DNA from: CAAGNP01 sp045595965
Lineage (GTDB): Bacteria > Bacteroidota > Bacteroidia > Bacteroidales > UBA932
Direction of reading: 5' to 3'
Assembly (NCBI GenBank): GCA_045595965.1
Contig: JAZOBN010000006.1
Coordinates: 1 to 14,040 of the forward strand
DNA: 14,040 bases
The position numbers and the translations under genes are program-made. Every line of letters starts with the position of its first letter. Position 1 is the stretch's first letter. Shown in pieces: positions 6,475 through 14,008 of the stretch. The notes beneath the pieces were generated by a model. The model had not been told where the DNA came from, made no database searches, and was given only the letters and a program-made list of their open reading frames with translations.

Positions 6475-7934
6475 AAAAGGTCATAAAAGTAAGTATTGGA
6501 AATGTCGCTTTTACTCTTGAAGAGGGTGCCCACAAGATAATGCAGGAATATCTTGATTCACTTTCACAACATTATGCATCTAAAGAGAGTGGTAAAGAGG
6601 TAGTTGACAGTATTGAGGAGAGAATTGCGGAACTTCTCCTGGAGAGGGGCTATAAAGATAAGGTTGTAGAGGAGGTGACTGTTGAGGAGATTGTGTCAAT
6701 ATTGGGGAGCCCGGAGGAGATAGAGGATGAAGAACAGGGACAGCCCCAAAAACCAAAGGTGAAGAGAAAGCTCTACAGGGATCTTTGGAATAAAGTGTTC
6801 GGGGGTGTCTTGAGTGGCCTTGCAGAGTATTTCAAGATAGATCCGACAGCTGTCAGAATCATTTATTCACTCCTTACGATTGTCTTTGCATTTGGAGCAG
6901 AGGAGATATCTCTCTTCTTCCCTCTGTTCTATATTTTCATGTGGATTATTGTCCCGGGGGCAAAAACAGTGGAGCAGAGGTGTGAGATGAAAGGTGAATC
7001 TGCAGGGGTGGATTCTATTGAAAAGATGGTCAACAGTGGTGTAAAGGAGATTAAAGAGATTTCAAAGAGCGATTTTTGGGGTTTCTTTGGGAAGTTCATG
7101 ACTAAATTTATAGGGGTTATCCTCTTTGTTATAGGTTTCTTCGGACTGATTGCCTGTGTCTTCACAGTCATCGCTGTAAATGTTACAAATATCCTCCTCC
7201 CGTTCACCTATATAGATGGTGTTACCATGATTTCCGGGTTGTCGGGGGTGTGGTCTGTTGTTTTGTTGGTCACCTTTTATTGTGTGATTTTCCTTCCGTT
7301 TGTGGGAATGTTGTATGGTGGTATCCAGATGTTGTTCGGATTCAAATCTCCGAGATGGAGGCCTGGTCTGATCATTTTCATCCTCTGGATCCTTTCAATA
7401 GTAGGTTTTGTTGCAACACTGGTCTCCTCGACAAGTGACTACTGGGAGTCGGAGAACAAGAGGGATGTAGAGTATCTTTCGGGTGTTCAGGATACAGTTT
7501 ATGTAAAATATGCAAACTTGGACCAATGTGACGGAATGGAGATTTTTGTAGATGCATCGAAGAGGGATTATGAGCTCTTCTTCGTGAGCTTTGAGCAGAA
7601 AAAAGCAGTTTCATATCCGGAGTTGTCTCTCAGAAGGGATACAGATGATGGAATAAAGATTGTATCAACCAGAGATTATTTCCCCAACACATTCAGTTTT
7701 AGTGATATACAGGAAATGAACAAAGGGGACTTGTATCAGATGCAAGGGGATACATTGACAATTTATCCCAAGGTGTATAATAAAAACAACCCCATCAAAG
7801 AGATTGACAGGGAAGTTGTTCTACACATTCCATCTTCTGTAAAAGTGATAGTGGACAAACCAATTTACCACGATTTTACCCAAAATATGGAGTTTACAGA
7901 TATAAAATATCTAAAAAGAGTGTTACATGATTAA
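6471..7934 (+). CDS. PspC-domain membrane protein (long paralog with extra membrane helices and C-terminal beta-rich domain)
   Basis: A 487-residue inner-membrane protein. Residues 1-85 form the same soluble domain as in the gene at 5566 (IKVSIGNVAFTLEEGAHKIM, then VVDSIEERIAELLLERG). The PspC domain follows at about 99-165 (LYRDLWNKVFGGVLSGLAEY, ending WIIVPGA). Three further hydrophobic segments lie near 211-243, 259-290 and 299-318. Residues about 320-487 are a polar, probably beta-rich domain. It resembles the head domains found in Bacteroidota PspC proteins, for example LHIPSSVKVIVDKP at 451-464. The gene is coupled to the PadR gene by ATGA and is followed by a terminator. Membrane-stress sensing by the cytoplasmic and outer parts is plausible but inferred. 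Confidence 0.9.
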   Translation: MKKVIKVSIGNVAFTLEEGAHKIMQEYLDSLSQHYASKESGKEVVDSIEERIAELLLERGYKDKVVEEVTVEEIVSILGSPEEIEDEEQGQPQKPKVKRKLYRDLWNKVFGGVLSGLAEYFKIDPTAVRIIYSLLTIVFAFGAEEISLFFPLFYIFMWIIVPGAKTVEQRCEMKGESAGVDSIEKMVNSGVKEIKEISKSDFWGFFGKFMTKFIGVILFVIGFFGLIACVFTVIAVNVTNILLPFTYIDGVTMISGLSGVWSVVLLVTFYCVIFLPFVGMLYGGIQMLFGFKSPRWRPGLIIFILWILSIVGFVATLVSSTSDYWESENKRDVEYLSGVQDTVYVKYANLDQCDGMEIFVDASKRDYELFFVSFEQKKAVSYPELSLRRDTDDGIKIVSTRDYFPNTFSFSDIQEMNKGDLYQMQGDTLTIYPKVYNKNNPIKEIDREVVLHIPSSVKVIVDKPIYHDFTQNMEFTDIKYLKRVLHD

Positions 7935-7996
7935 ACCTTTAATTAGAATGGGTGTCTAACTATCGGTTTTACATTATAACACTAGTTTTAAGCCGT

Positions 7997-8038
7997 GCAT
8001 CCCTTAAATTCTGTGCAGAGAGTTTAGGGATGCTTTTT
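7997..8038 (+). terminator. Intrinsic terminator of the PspC-PadR-PspC operon
   Basis: GCATCCCTTAAA (7997-8008) pairs with TTTAGGGATGC (8023-8033) with one bulged T, and five T residues (8034-8038) follow on the plus strand. It abuts the stop codon of the convergent transporter gene. No U-tract follows on the minus strand, so it probably serves the plus direction only. Confidence 0.9.
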
Positions 8039-8039
8039 G

Positions 8040-9296
8040 TTACATACCTGCGAGCCAAGGTTTGATAACACCGAAAATAACGAAGGCAACGATCAGTGTA
8101 ACAACGATATTGAAACTTTGTGCAGTGAGGAAAACTTTCAAAGGAACTCTGTTTTCTTTACTGAATATCTCTTTGAAACGTGTCTCCAGACCGATACATA
8201 CAAAAGCAATGCTGAAAAGGGTGCTCTGGAACCCTTTGGTCACTTTGCCCACCGCTTTGGCAGTTTCGGTATCGAAGCAGAAGCTGAATACAAGCGAGGC
8301 AAGAATGAAGCCGACAACAAATTTTGGGAATCTGTCCCAGATGACTTTTGCTGTTGGTCTCTCCTCTTTATGCTCTCCCCTGTAAGACCACATCAGGGAG
8401 ATGATGAAAGCAGCTACACCCAACAATACGTTTTGCGAAGACTTTACGATAACAGCGGTCTGTGCTGCCAATTCACCTTGACCACCATCAGCCAATGTAC
8501 CTGCAGCAGCCACAGCACCAGTAGTGTCAATTGTTCCACCCAACCATGCACCTGTAACCTCTGGGGTCAATCCGATAAGGTTTGCAAGCCAGGGGAGGAG
8601 ATACATCATAGGGATTGCAATGATTAGCACAAGTGATATGACATAGGACAATTTTTTATTGTCACCCTTGATTACTCCGCAAGTGGCAATTGCAGCTGAG
8701 ACACCGCAGATAGAGACTGCACTTGCGAGCATTGTCCCCATTTCGGGATCCACCTTCATCTTCTTTCCAATCCAGAATGCGAAATACCACACAGTAAATA
8801 CCACTATCAGAGATTGGGCAAGACCGTATGCTCCAGACTTCATCACTTCTCCGAAGAGGATAGTGGATCCGAGACATATAATGCCTATTTTGATATAGAA
8901 TTCGCTTTGAACAGCAGCCTTAAGCCAGCCTGGAACTTTGAAACAGTTGCTGATTATCAGACCGAGGATTACAGCAAAGAAGACCGATTCAAAACCAAGT
9001 TTTTTGATAAATGGGATGTTTGCCAGGAGCTGTGCACATAGGGTCAGTCCGAAAATGACCAGAAGTGAAGGGAAAATTCCTTTCAATGATTTGCCCAGCA
9101 CTGCAGAGGTGGCATATGTGAGGACAAGGACAAATCCGAACATATATAGAGCTGATAGCCAGTCTGAACCACTTGACAACACTTTTGGCATTTTTGGCAT
9201 TGCTTGAGGGAAGAATGCAGCCAAGGCCAATACGATAGCGCCAGCAAACACAATAATCCAATCTTCACTGGCAAGATTCTTTAACCATTTTTTCAT
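8040..9296 (-). CDS. YeiH/UPF0324-family membrane transporter (putative sulfate exporter family)
   Basis: A 418-residue polytopic inner-membrane protein with about ten hydrophobic segments. It has the hallmark sequences of the Cons_hypoth698/YeiH family: MLASAVSICGVSAAIAT (189-205), AWLGGTIDTTGAVAAAG (250-266), IVKSSQNVLLGVAAF (283-297) and a terminal segment with SIAFVCIGLETRFKE (362-376). The family is annotated as putative sulfate exporter on limited evidence, so the true substrate is uncertain. It is a single gene, with a terminator of the upstream minus-strand unit just before it and no LysR regulator next to it, unlike many proteobacterial homologs. The 48 bp between the terminator and the ATG show only a poor -7 box (TACTTTAC). 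Confidence 0.87.
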   Translation of the reverse strand: MKKWLKNLASEDWIIVFAGAIVLALAAFFPQAMPKMPKVLSSGSDWLSALYMFGFVLVLTYATSAVLGKSLKGIFPSLLVIFGLTLCAQLLANIPFIKKLGFESVFFAVILGLIISNCFKVPGWLKAAVQSEFYIKIGIICLGSTILFGEVMKSGAYGLAQSLIVVFTVWYFAFWIGKKMKVDPEMGTMLASAVSICGVSAAIATCGVIKGDNKKLSYVISLVLIIAIPMMYLLPWLANLIGLTPEVTGAWLGGTIDTTGAVAAAGTLADGGQGELAAQTAVIVKSSQNVLLGVAAFIISLMWSYRGEHKEERPTAKVIWDRFPKFVVGFILASLVFSFCFDTETAKAVGKVTKGFQSTLFSIAFVCIGLETRFKEIFSKENRVPLKVFLTAQSFNIVVTLIVAFVIFGVIKPWLAGM

Positions 9297-9344
9297 TACA
9301 ATACAGGTTTAGTTAGTTGTGTAAAGTACGGGATTTTTGGGTGC

Positions 9345-9383
9345 AAAAACAAACAAGGGATCTTGTTCAGACCCCTTGTTTGT
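9345..9383 (-). terminator. Intrinsic terminator after the tricorn-type protease gene
   Basis: A perfect 11-bp stem, ACAAACAAGGG (9349-9359) with CCCTTGTTTGT (9373-9383), has a 13-nt loop. On the minus strand it is followed by a run of T (complement of 9345-9349). It starts 6 bp after the protease stop codon and separates this unit from the transporter gene. Confidence 0.9.
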
Positions 9384-9389
9384 CGAAAT

Positions 9390-12300
9390 TTAATCGGCAT
9401 TCATCTGTTTTATTGCCTCCTCCACAGCCCGTTCAAGTTGGGGGTCTTTCCCCGACAGACGGTCCTTGAAGGTGTTTTTTACATAGATATCAGGTTTGAC
9501 TCCTGTCGATTCGAGATCTTTCCCATCAAGAGAGTAGCACCCCCAGGCTGGAAGACGGAGGTATGAACCATCAAGGAGTGTGGTTCCGGTGGTGAAGATT
9601 ATCCACCTGTATGTTTCTGTGCCTACTATAGTGGCAAGTCCGAGGGCCTGTATGCCGTTGGATGTCACCTCTGCATCACTCAAACTCCTTTCGTTGACCA
9701 ATGCGATAATTGGGATATCTCCAGGTGTTACATTGGGGTGTGGGTTTGTTGGGAAGTCGCGATAACCCCAGTTGAAATGGGCTTTCTGTGCAAGGAAATC
9801 GAGGACCTCCTTGTGGACATTTCCTCCGTTGTTGTAGCGAAGGTCAATGATTATTGCCTCTTTTCCTATTGTGCGGGTGTGCATATCCTTCAGAAACTCG
9901 TTCAACTCTTCACCCCCCATATCTCTCATGTGGGTATATGCGATTTTCCCACCACCTAATTTGTCGACAAGGGCACGATTGGTATCTTCCCACTCATTGT
10001 ATAGCCAATTCTTGATATCGCTGTATGAGACAGTATGGAGTTTTACGTCAATCTCCTTTCCACCTCTGAGGAAGGTCATTTTTACCTCCGGACTCTTTAT
10101 AGCAGAGGATAGAAACTGCTCCCTATTTCCCCTTTTGTCTACCTTTTGTCCATTGACAGCCACCAGGATATCCCCTTTGCAAACATTTGCTTCGATGGTG
10201 TTGGCAGGGGAGTCTGTAAGGACTCTGTCCACAGTGAAAGGATTGGTATTGTCCCAGATGATTCCCGTCTCCAAAGAGTAGGTTTTGGTCAATGGTGATT
10301 CAATGTCATCACCGCTTGAGCGGAATCCAAGGTGAGAAGAGTTCAATTCCCCCAACATATCTGTTATCAATGTCACCAGATTGGTCCTGCTGCGCAAATG
10401 GGGGAGGAATCGGGCATAATAGTCCCGTTTTGCCCTCCAGTCCACTCCGTGAAAATCTACATCGTAGAAGTTCTGGTCCATACAACCCCACGCTTCGTAG
10501 AACATCTGTTCAAATTCCATCTTCACATCTTTCTGGACAGGGATGTTGATCTCAATTTTGCTCGCTTTCCCACTGTTGAGATCTACTCTTGAAATTCCCC
10601 TCCTTCCGACATGATACAGGTCACTCTCAGATGAGATGAAATATCCCCACGAAAGATCTTTTATCTCCTTGGGTTTTGCATCGGGGTTGGAGATCTCCAA
10701 TGAGTAGGTACCCCTCCTCGATCTGTAGATAAGATAGGATTTGTCCTTGTTTTTGAATGTGTACAGAGACATAGCTTCCCTCTCCATAGGGACAATTCTT
10801 CGGAGGATGTCGTCAAAATTGATATTGACCTCTACCCCTCTCTTCTTGGATTTCTCTTTTTTCTCCTCTTCGAAAAGGTTGTCATAGGTATCGGATTTGA
10901 ACGGTTTGGTGTTGTATTTGTCCAATGGAAGTTTGTACAGAGTGCCGCTTCCCCCTCCACGAGGGAATGTTGTGGTGTGGAAATTCGCAACCATGTATAG
11001 ATATTTCCCATCAGGGGAGAATGCCGGACTCCCTTCGCTGCACGCAGAATTGGTGAGGTTATATACCTTTTTCTCTTTGAATGAGTAGATATATATCTCC
11101 TCTTCAAATAGATTTACCGCCTCAAATGCCAGATAGCGGTCATCAGGGGAGAAATTGAGGGTATATGAGCCGTATGACCAGAATTGTGCATCGGATATCT
11201 TCTCTACATCATCATTGGATGTGTTCAGTACCATGACCTGATGGTTTCCCCTGATGAAAGCGATCTTGTCCCGTTTGTTAGATGGGGTAAGATTCTTTAT
11301 GTTGCAGTCGGCTGCATAAACCAGCTCTTCGGACAAGGAGCCGTCAGCCCCAATCTTGAAGATATTTGTATAACCTTTGTTTGTCCGTGTATAATAGAGT
11401 GTTTTGTTATCATCTCCCCAGACAATTTCATCTACCCTTTCGTTTTGTGGGGTAGGCAGTTGTGCTCCATATTTTCCTTTTGTGTCACTGACATAAAGCA
11501 TCCCTCTGATAGCCATGGCAAACTTCTTTCCGTCAGGAGACACAGCCACTGCTGATGGTGTCTCCTTATCAAAATTGCGGGAAACAACGACATTGTTGTC
11601 TGCTATGGAGATACTTGGCTGGGTCACTTTGCCGGTTTTCAGATCGAGACAATGGATTTTGTACTCGAGTATGAAAACCATTGAAGATCCGTCATAGCTG
11701 ACAGATGGGTATTGGAGGGAGTAATCAAAGGATGTAAGTTGTTCGGGGATTCCGGTTGGGGAGAGTCTGGCGATGTTTGACTCCTGGTTGAACTGGTCGG
11801 TAACGTAGTACAGATTCCCTTTACTGTCAACCATGGGCCAGGTATCTTTCCCTTTGTAGTCGGTCAACTCTTTATACTCACCTGTAGCAGGATTCCACGA
11901 TTTTACATTCAGATTGTGGTCTCCTACATATCTTTTACGGGTGGGGAAATTGAAGCTCTCCCCCGACTCGTTGAAATAGATCTCACCTGTGACCGGGTTT
12001 TCAACCACATTGGTAATGGTGTTGAAATAGTTCTCAAATAGTCTTACAGGGGTACCCCCACCTATGGCCACTTTATAGGTGGTGCGGGTATTTGCCCGGT
12101 TGGTCTCAAAAAAGATATTCTTCGAATCTGCGCTCCATCCCGAAGGATAATCGTTTGCCTCGTGCCATGTAAGGCGGCGGATATCTCCACCCCCAACAGG
12201 GACAACATATATATCGTAGTTCCCCTGGATATTGGATGCAAAGGCAACATATTTCCCATCGGGTGAAATTTTAGGGTGGGACTCAATTGCCCCCAGAGAG

Positions 12301-12473
12301 ATATATCTCATAGCTGTACCACCTTGGGCGGAGACACGGAAAATATCACCGTCATAAGAGAAATAGATCTCTTTGCCGTCAGGAGAGAGTGCCGGGTTGT
12401 ATGGAAACCAGAGTGTTTCTGCATTCGAAAAGAATGGCAACAGGAAAAGGAGAAATGGAAGAAATCTTTTCAT
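9390..12473 (-). CDS. Secreted tricorn-type S41 protease with beta-propeller and PDZ domains
   Basis: A 1027-residue exported protease. It has a signal peptide (cleavage near SNAE, residues 16-19) without a lipobox. Residues about 20-530 hold WD40/PD40-type propeller blades with repeated SPDGK units (30-34, 70-74, 312-316, 486-490). A Lys/Glu-rich linker near 536-546 follows. The tricorn core begins near 650. LGELNSSHLGF (707-717) provides His714, a PDZ domain lies at about 730-810, and the peptidase domain holds IDLRYNNGG (876-884), VNERSLSDAE (926-935, nucleophile Ser932) and DLESTGVKPDI (986-996, Glu988). All tetrad positions of tricorn (Ser/His, Ser, Glu) have matching residues. It probably degrades peptides in the periplasm or at the surface. 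It follows the deacetylase gene by 21 bp, forming an operon. Confidence 0.93.
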   Translation of the reverse strand: MKRFLPFLLFLLPFFSNAETLWFPYNPALSPDGKEIYFSYDGDIFRVSAQGGTAMRYISLGAIESHPKISPDGKYVAFASNIQGNYDIYVVPVGGGDIRRLTWHEANDYPSGWSADSKNIFFETNRANTRTTYKVAIGGGTPVRLFENYFNTITNVVENPVTGEIYFNESGESFNFPTRKRYVGDHNLNVKSWNPATGEYKELTDYKGKDTWPMVDSKGNLYYVTDQFNQESNIARLSPTGIPEQLTSFDYSLQYPSVSYDGSSMVFILEYKIHCLDLKTGKVTQPSISIADNNVVVSRNFDKETPSAVAVSPDGKKFAMAIRGMLYVSDTKGKYGAQLPTPQNERVDEIVWGDDNKTLYYTRTNKGYTNIFKIGADGSLSEELVYAADCNIKNLTPSNKRDKIAFIRGNHQVMVLNTSNDDVEKISDAQFWSYGSYTLNFSPDDRYLAFEAVNLFEEEIYIYSFKEKKVYNLTNSACSEGSPAFSPDGKYLYMVANFHTTTFPRGGGSGTLYKLPLDKYNTKPFKSDTYDNLFEEEKKEKSKKRGVEVNINFDDILRRIVPMEREAMSLYTFKNKDKSYLIYRSRRGTYSLEISNPDAKPKEIKDLSWGYFISSESDLYHVGRRGISRVDLNSGKASKIEINIPVQKDVKMEFEQMFYEAWGCMDQNFYDVDFHGVDWRAKRDYYARFLPHLRSRTNLVTLITDMLGELNSSHLGFRSSGDDIESPLTKTYSLETGIIWDNTNPFTVDRVLTDSPANTIEANVCKGDILVAVNGQKVDKRGNREQFLSSAIKSPEVKMTFLRGGKEIDVKLHTVSYSDIKNWLYNEWEDTNRALVDKLGGGKIAYTHMRDMGGEELNEFLKDMHTRTIGKEAIIIDLRYNNGGNVHKEVLDFLAQKAHFNWGYRDFPTNPHPNVTPGDIPIIALVNERSLSDAEVTSNGIQALGLATIVGTETYRWIIFTTGTTLLDGSYLRLPAWGCYSLDGKDLESTGVKPDIYVKNTFKDRLSGKDPQLERAVEEAIKQMNAD

Positions 12474-12494
12474 ATCTGTATTGTGTTTGTGGTT

Positions 12495-13316
12495 CTAAAT
12501 CTGGTTTTGTTCCTCTATTACATGGAACATTGTCTTGAAGATATACCCTTTCTCTTTCAGCTTGTCGATAATGTCGCCAAGGTGGGTATATGGGCGGTCT
12601 TCATCTGTGCGGTCGGGGTAGTTCATGGCATGAATCAACAGGACTACCCCATTGAGGGTGTTCTCCTTTTCATAGTTCCAGAGATTTTCAAGAATCCTCT
12701 CAGTTGAACAGTAATTTGGTCTCCCAGGAGAGGTCCAGTCCATACCTGTAAGGAATCCGCTTGTGGGGTTTACCAGTTTGTACCCCATATCTCTCATGAC
12801 ATCTACAGATTTCTGGTCGTAAGTCTCGTAAGGGGGGATTAACCAGCAATATTGATCTTTTGTCAGACCATATTTTTCCAAACGACTCTCCATAATGGCA
12901 AAATCTGCCCTGAGAGAGTCTTCACTTACCAACGACTTCCCCTTTTCACAGAGGAGAAGATGGGCATAAGAGTGCGACGAGAGGTAGTGTCCGTTTTTGA
13001 TGATCCTTTTGACAGGCTCCTGATATTTTTCCACATCAAAACAGACACCGGTAGGGAAGAAAGAGCCTTTGACACCCTTCTCTTCAAGGATATCAAGAAC
13101 CGGTGTGACACCATCAAAATTTTCGAAATATCCCGAATCGGATTGGCTGTAGTGTCCTGTAAAGACAAGATAAATCTCCTTCTTGTGAGGATTTATCTTT
13201 TCCACTACCCCATATTCATCTTTAACAAAAACGGGGGATCCACCCTTTTTGAGTCCGCATGAGAAAAGGAGTGCTGTGCAAAGTCCACAGATCAATATTC
13301 TGTACATATTTTTCAT
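12495..13316 (-). CDS. NodB/CE4-like polysaccharide-deacetylase family lipoprotein with altered motif 1
   Basis: A 273-residue lipoprotein with lipobox LFSC (Cys20). The remainder shows the NodB-homology fold: IYLVFTGHYSQ (48-58), LDILEEKGVKGSFFPTGVCF (74-93), NGHYLSSHSYAH (108-119), LIPPYETYD (159-167), MGYKLVNPTSG (177-187) and VVLLIHAMN (224-232). Motif 2 (HSxxH, His115 and His119) and the terminal H motif are kept. The usual TFDDG of motif 1 is replaced by VFTGHY, and the Arg of RxPPG is replaced by Leu. It therefore belongs to a divergent branch and may have a different metal site or no deacetylase activity. It is transcribed from its own -7 box with the protease gene downstream. ATG 13316 is preferred. 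Met4 (13307) would also leave a signal peptide. Confidence 0.85.
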   Translation of the reverse strand: MKNMYRILICGLCTALLFSCGLKKGGSPVFVKDEYGVVEKINPHKKEIYLVFTGHYSQSDSGYFENFDGVTPVLDILEEKGVKGSFFPTGVCFDVEKYQEPVKRIIKNGHYLSSHSYAHLLLCEKGKSLVSEDSLRADFAIMESRLEKYGLTKDQYCWLIPPYETYDQKSVDVMRDMGYKLVNPTSGFLTGMDWTSPGRPNYCSTERILENLWNYEKENTLNGVVLLIHAMNYPDRTDEDRPYTHLGDIIDKLKEKGYIFKTMFHVIEEQNQI

Positions 13317-13339
13317 ATCTGACCGAATTTTAATTTTCT

Positions 13340-13347
13340 CAAATATA
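13340..13347 (-). promoter_or_regulatory. Candidate -7 box of the deacetylase-protease operon
   Basis: On the minus strand TATATTTG is a perfect TAnnTTTG, 23 nt before the ATG at 13316. The expected start lies near 13336, giving a leader of about 20 nt. No TTG is found at the -33 position. Confidence 0.55.
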
Positions 13348-13377
13348 ACGAAAAAAGTTTATATTATAATGAAGGAC

Positions 13378-13425
13378 CGGCACGGGCAGTGCCGTATGCC
13401 CCCACGGGGGCTGTCACAAAGTGAC
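13378..13425. repeat. Run of three small GC-rich hairpins
   Basis: Three inverted repeats follow each other: CGGCAC/GTGCCG (13378-13394, 5-nt loop), GCCCCC/GGGGGC (13398-13411, closely spaced) and GTCAC/GTGAC (13413-13425, AAA loop). A G-rich tail to about 13450 follows. The patch is far richer in GC than its AT-rich surroundings and lies between the deacetylase promoter and the tRNA terminator. It resembles a dispersed palindromic intergenic repeat (REP/BIME type), but copy number cannot be seen from one window. Confidence 0.55.
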
Positions 13426-13453
13426 TGGGGGGTGAAAGGGTGCCCAAGGGGAC

Positions 13454-13485
13454 AAAAAAAGGAAGTTCGATGAACTTCCTTTTTT
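13454..13485 (-). terminator. Bidirectional terminator downstream of tRNA-Leu
   Basis: A perfect stem GGAAGTTC (13461-13468) / GAACTTCC (13472-13479), with a GAT loop, is flanked by A7 on the left and T6 on the right. On the minus strand it directly follows the tRNA CCA end, giving a stem and a T7 tract. It would also work on the plus strand. Confidence 0.88.
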
Positions 13486-13486
13486 G

Positions 13487-13573
13487 TGGTGCCCAGAACC
13501 GGAGTCGAACCGACACGGGTGTTACCCCACTAGCTCCTGAAGCTAGCGCGTCTACCTATTTCGCCATCTGGGC
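13487..13573 (-). tRNA. tRNA-Leu (anticodon CAG)
   Basis: On the minus strand the 87 nt fold as a class II tRNA. The acceptor stem is GCCCAGA/TCTGGGC with discriminator A and an encoded CCA (complement of 13487-13489). The D-arm holds AATAGGTAGACGC. The anticodon stem is CTAGC/GCTAG with loop TTCAGGA, anticodon CAG at 13537-13539. A long variable arm includes TGGGG...ACCC, and the T-loop is TTCGACT. The long variable arm and anticodon identify leucine, reading CUG. Its own promoter and terminator flank it. Confidence 0.95.
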
Positions 13574-13593
13574 GGGGTAAACTTATTTCACGA

Positions 13594-13626
13594 CAAATGT
13601 AGGATATTTATTGAAAACTCCACAAA
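13594..13626 (-). promoter_or_regulatory. Promoter of tRNA-Leu
   Basis: On the minus strand, TTTG (complement of 13623-13626), a 21-bp spacer and TACATTTG (13594-13601) match both Bacteroidota promoter elements. The predicted start near 13590 leaves a 5' leader of about 16 nt. This is the most complete promoter in the window. Confidence 0.75.
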
Positions 13627-13755
13627 AAAATCATCGCTTTATCTGTTTTGCAGAAGTTTTAAGTTTGTCAGTGTAATTTCAGTATTGTTTTTCTTTGTGG
13701 TTTGATGTAGAAATAGACTGTTAGTCAAGTAGTCAAAATTGAAAAGTTTTCGGAT

Positions 13756-13796
13756 AAAAAACCCTCTCAGATACCCCAAATCTGAGAGGGTTTCTT
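13756..13796 (-). terminator. Strong hairpin, probable terminator of a lost or relocated minus-strand tRNA
   Basis: A perfect 14-bp stem, AAACCCTCTCAGAT (13759-13772) / ATCTGAGAGGGTTT (13780-13793), has a 7-nt loop. On the minus strand a T6 tract (complement of 13756-13761) overlaps the end of the stem. On the plus strand TTTCTT follows. It lies 8 bp from the tRNA-like fragment, in the same relation as the terminator of tRNA-Leu to its gene. Confidence 0.7.
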
Positions 13797-13801
13797 GTTG
13801 T

Positions 13802-13817
13802 ACCCGGAGCCGGGGCG
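13802..13817 (-). other. tRNA 3'-end fragment, candidate att site
   Basis: On the minus strand CCCCGGCTCCGGGT, then A and C, reads as the 3' strand of a T-stem (CCGGC), acceptor strand TCCGGGT and discriminator A, typical of a tRNA-Leu-like gene. No other tRNA parts remain to the right: the T-loop sequence is not TTCGAnn and no anticodon arm follows. Such a fragment next to a recombinase gene is the usual mark of an integrative element inserted in a tRNA gene. The fragment is also partly self-complementary (CCCGG AG CCGGG), so a plain hairpin is an alternative. Confidence 0.5.
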
Positions 13818-13974
13818 GGATTTTTATATCTGAGTAGTTCGAGAGTGAATCTTATGGAATGTAGCAAGACGAGTAAGCAATTGTAAATCAATACTGTAAA
13901 CTTTAATTAAACTTAATGGGATATACTCTGATTTAAGAGAGTTTGTCAGATGTGGGGAAAGTTTTTTAAGTTTC

Positions 13975-13982
13975 TATATTTG
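13975..13982 (+). promoter_or_regulatory. Candidate -7 box for the right-edge ORF
   Basis: TATATTTG is a perfect TAnnTTTG, followed by CAG. It predicts a start near 13986 and a leader of about 23 nt before ATG 14009. No TTG is seen 17-23 bp upstream. Confidence 0.5.
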
Positions 13983-14008
13983 CAGAAACGACAAAAAAGA
14001 GAAGATAT

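Larger units (their letters stand above)
13574..14008. other. 435-bp non-coding region between tRNA-Leu and the right-edge ORF
   Basis: The region holds the tRNA-Leu promoter (13594-13626), an AT-rich stretch at about 13627-13755 where I see nothing further, a strong hairpin (13756-13796), a tRNA-like 3' fragment (13802-13817), and an AT-rich stretch at about 13820-13970 with no ORF. That last stretch has a short AACTTTAAT / AACTTAAT near-repeat around 13900-13918. A promoter for the right-edge ORF follows (13975-13982). The AT-rich stretch beside the tRNA fragment could hold recombinase or Xis binding sites, but no clear site is visible. Confidence 0.5.

Noticed and set aside
8037..8627. Plus-strand open frame of 196 codons opposite the transporter gene
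   Set aside because: Its translation is low-complexity and unlike any family, while the minus-strand frame encodes a clear YeiH-type transporter. It is a shadow frame.
9847..10281. Plus-strand frame of 144 codons inside the protease gene
   Set aside because: It lies fully antisense to the tricorn-type catalytic region, has no recognisable motif, and has no promoter or ribosome binding site.
13378..13450. CRISPR array or riboswitch at the GC-rich hairpins
   Set aside because: The three hairpins differ in sequence and there are no equal spacers. No downstream gene is placed for riboswitch control, since the neighbours are a divergent promoter and a tRNA terminator.
13249..13473. Plus-strand frame of 74 codons running through the hairpin cluster
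   Set aside because: It overlaps the start of the deacetylase gene in antisense, crosses its promoter and the GC-rich repeats, and ends in the tRNA terminator.
13487..13573. tRNA-Leu(CAG) as the insertion target of the right-edge element
   Set aside because: Its 3' end (TCTGGGCACCA) differs from the fragment at 13802-13817 (TCCGGGTAC), and the gene is intact with its own terminator, so a different tRNA is implied.
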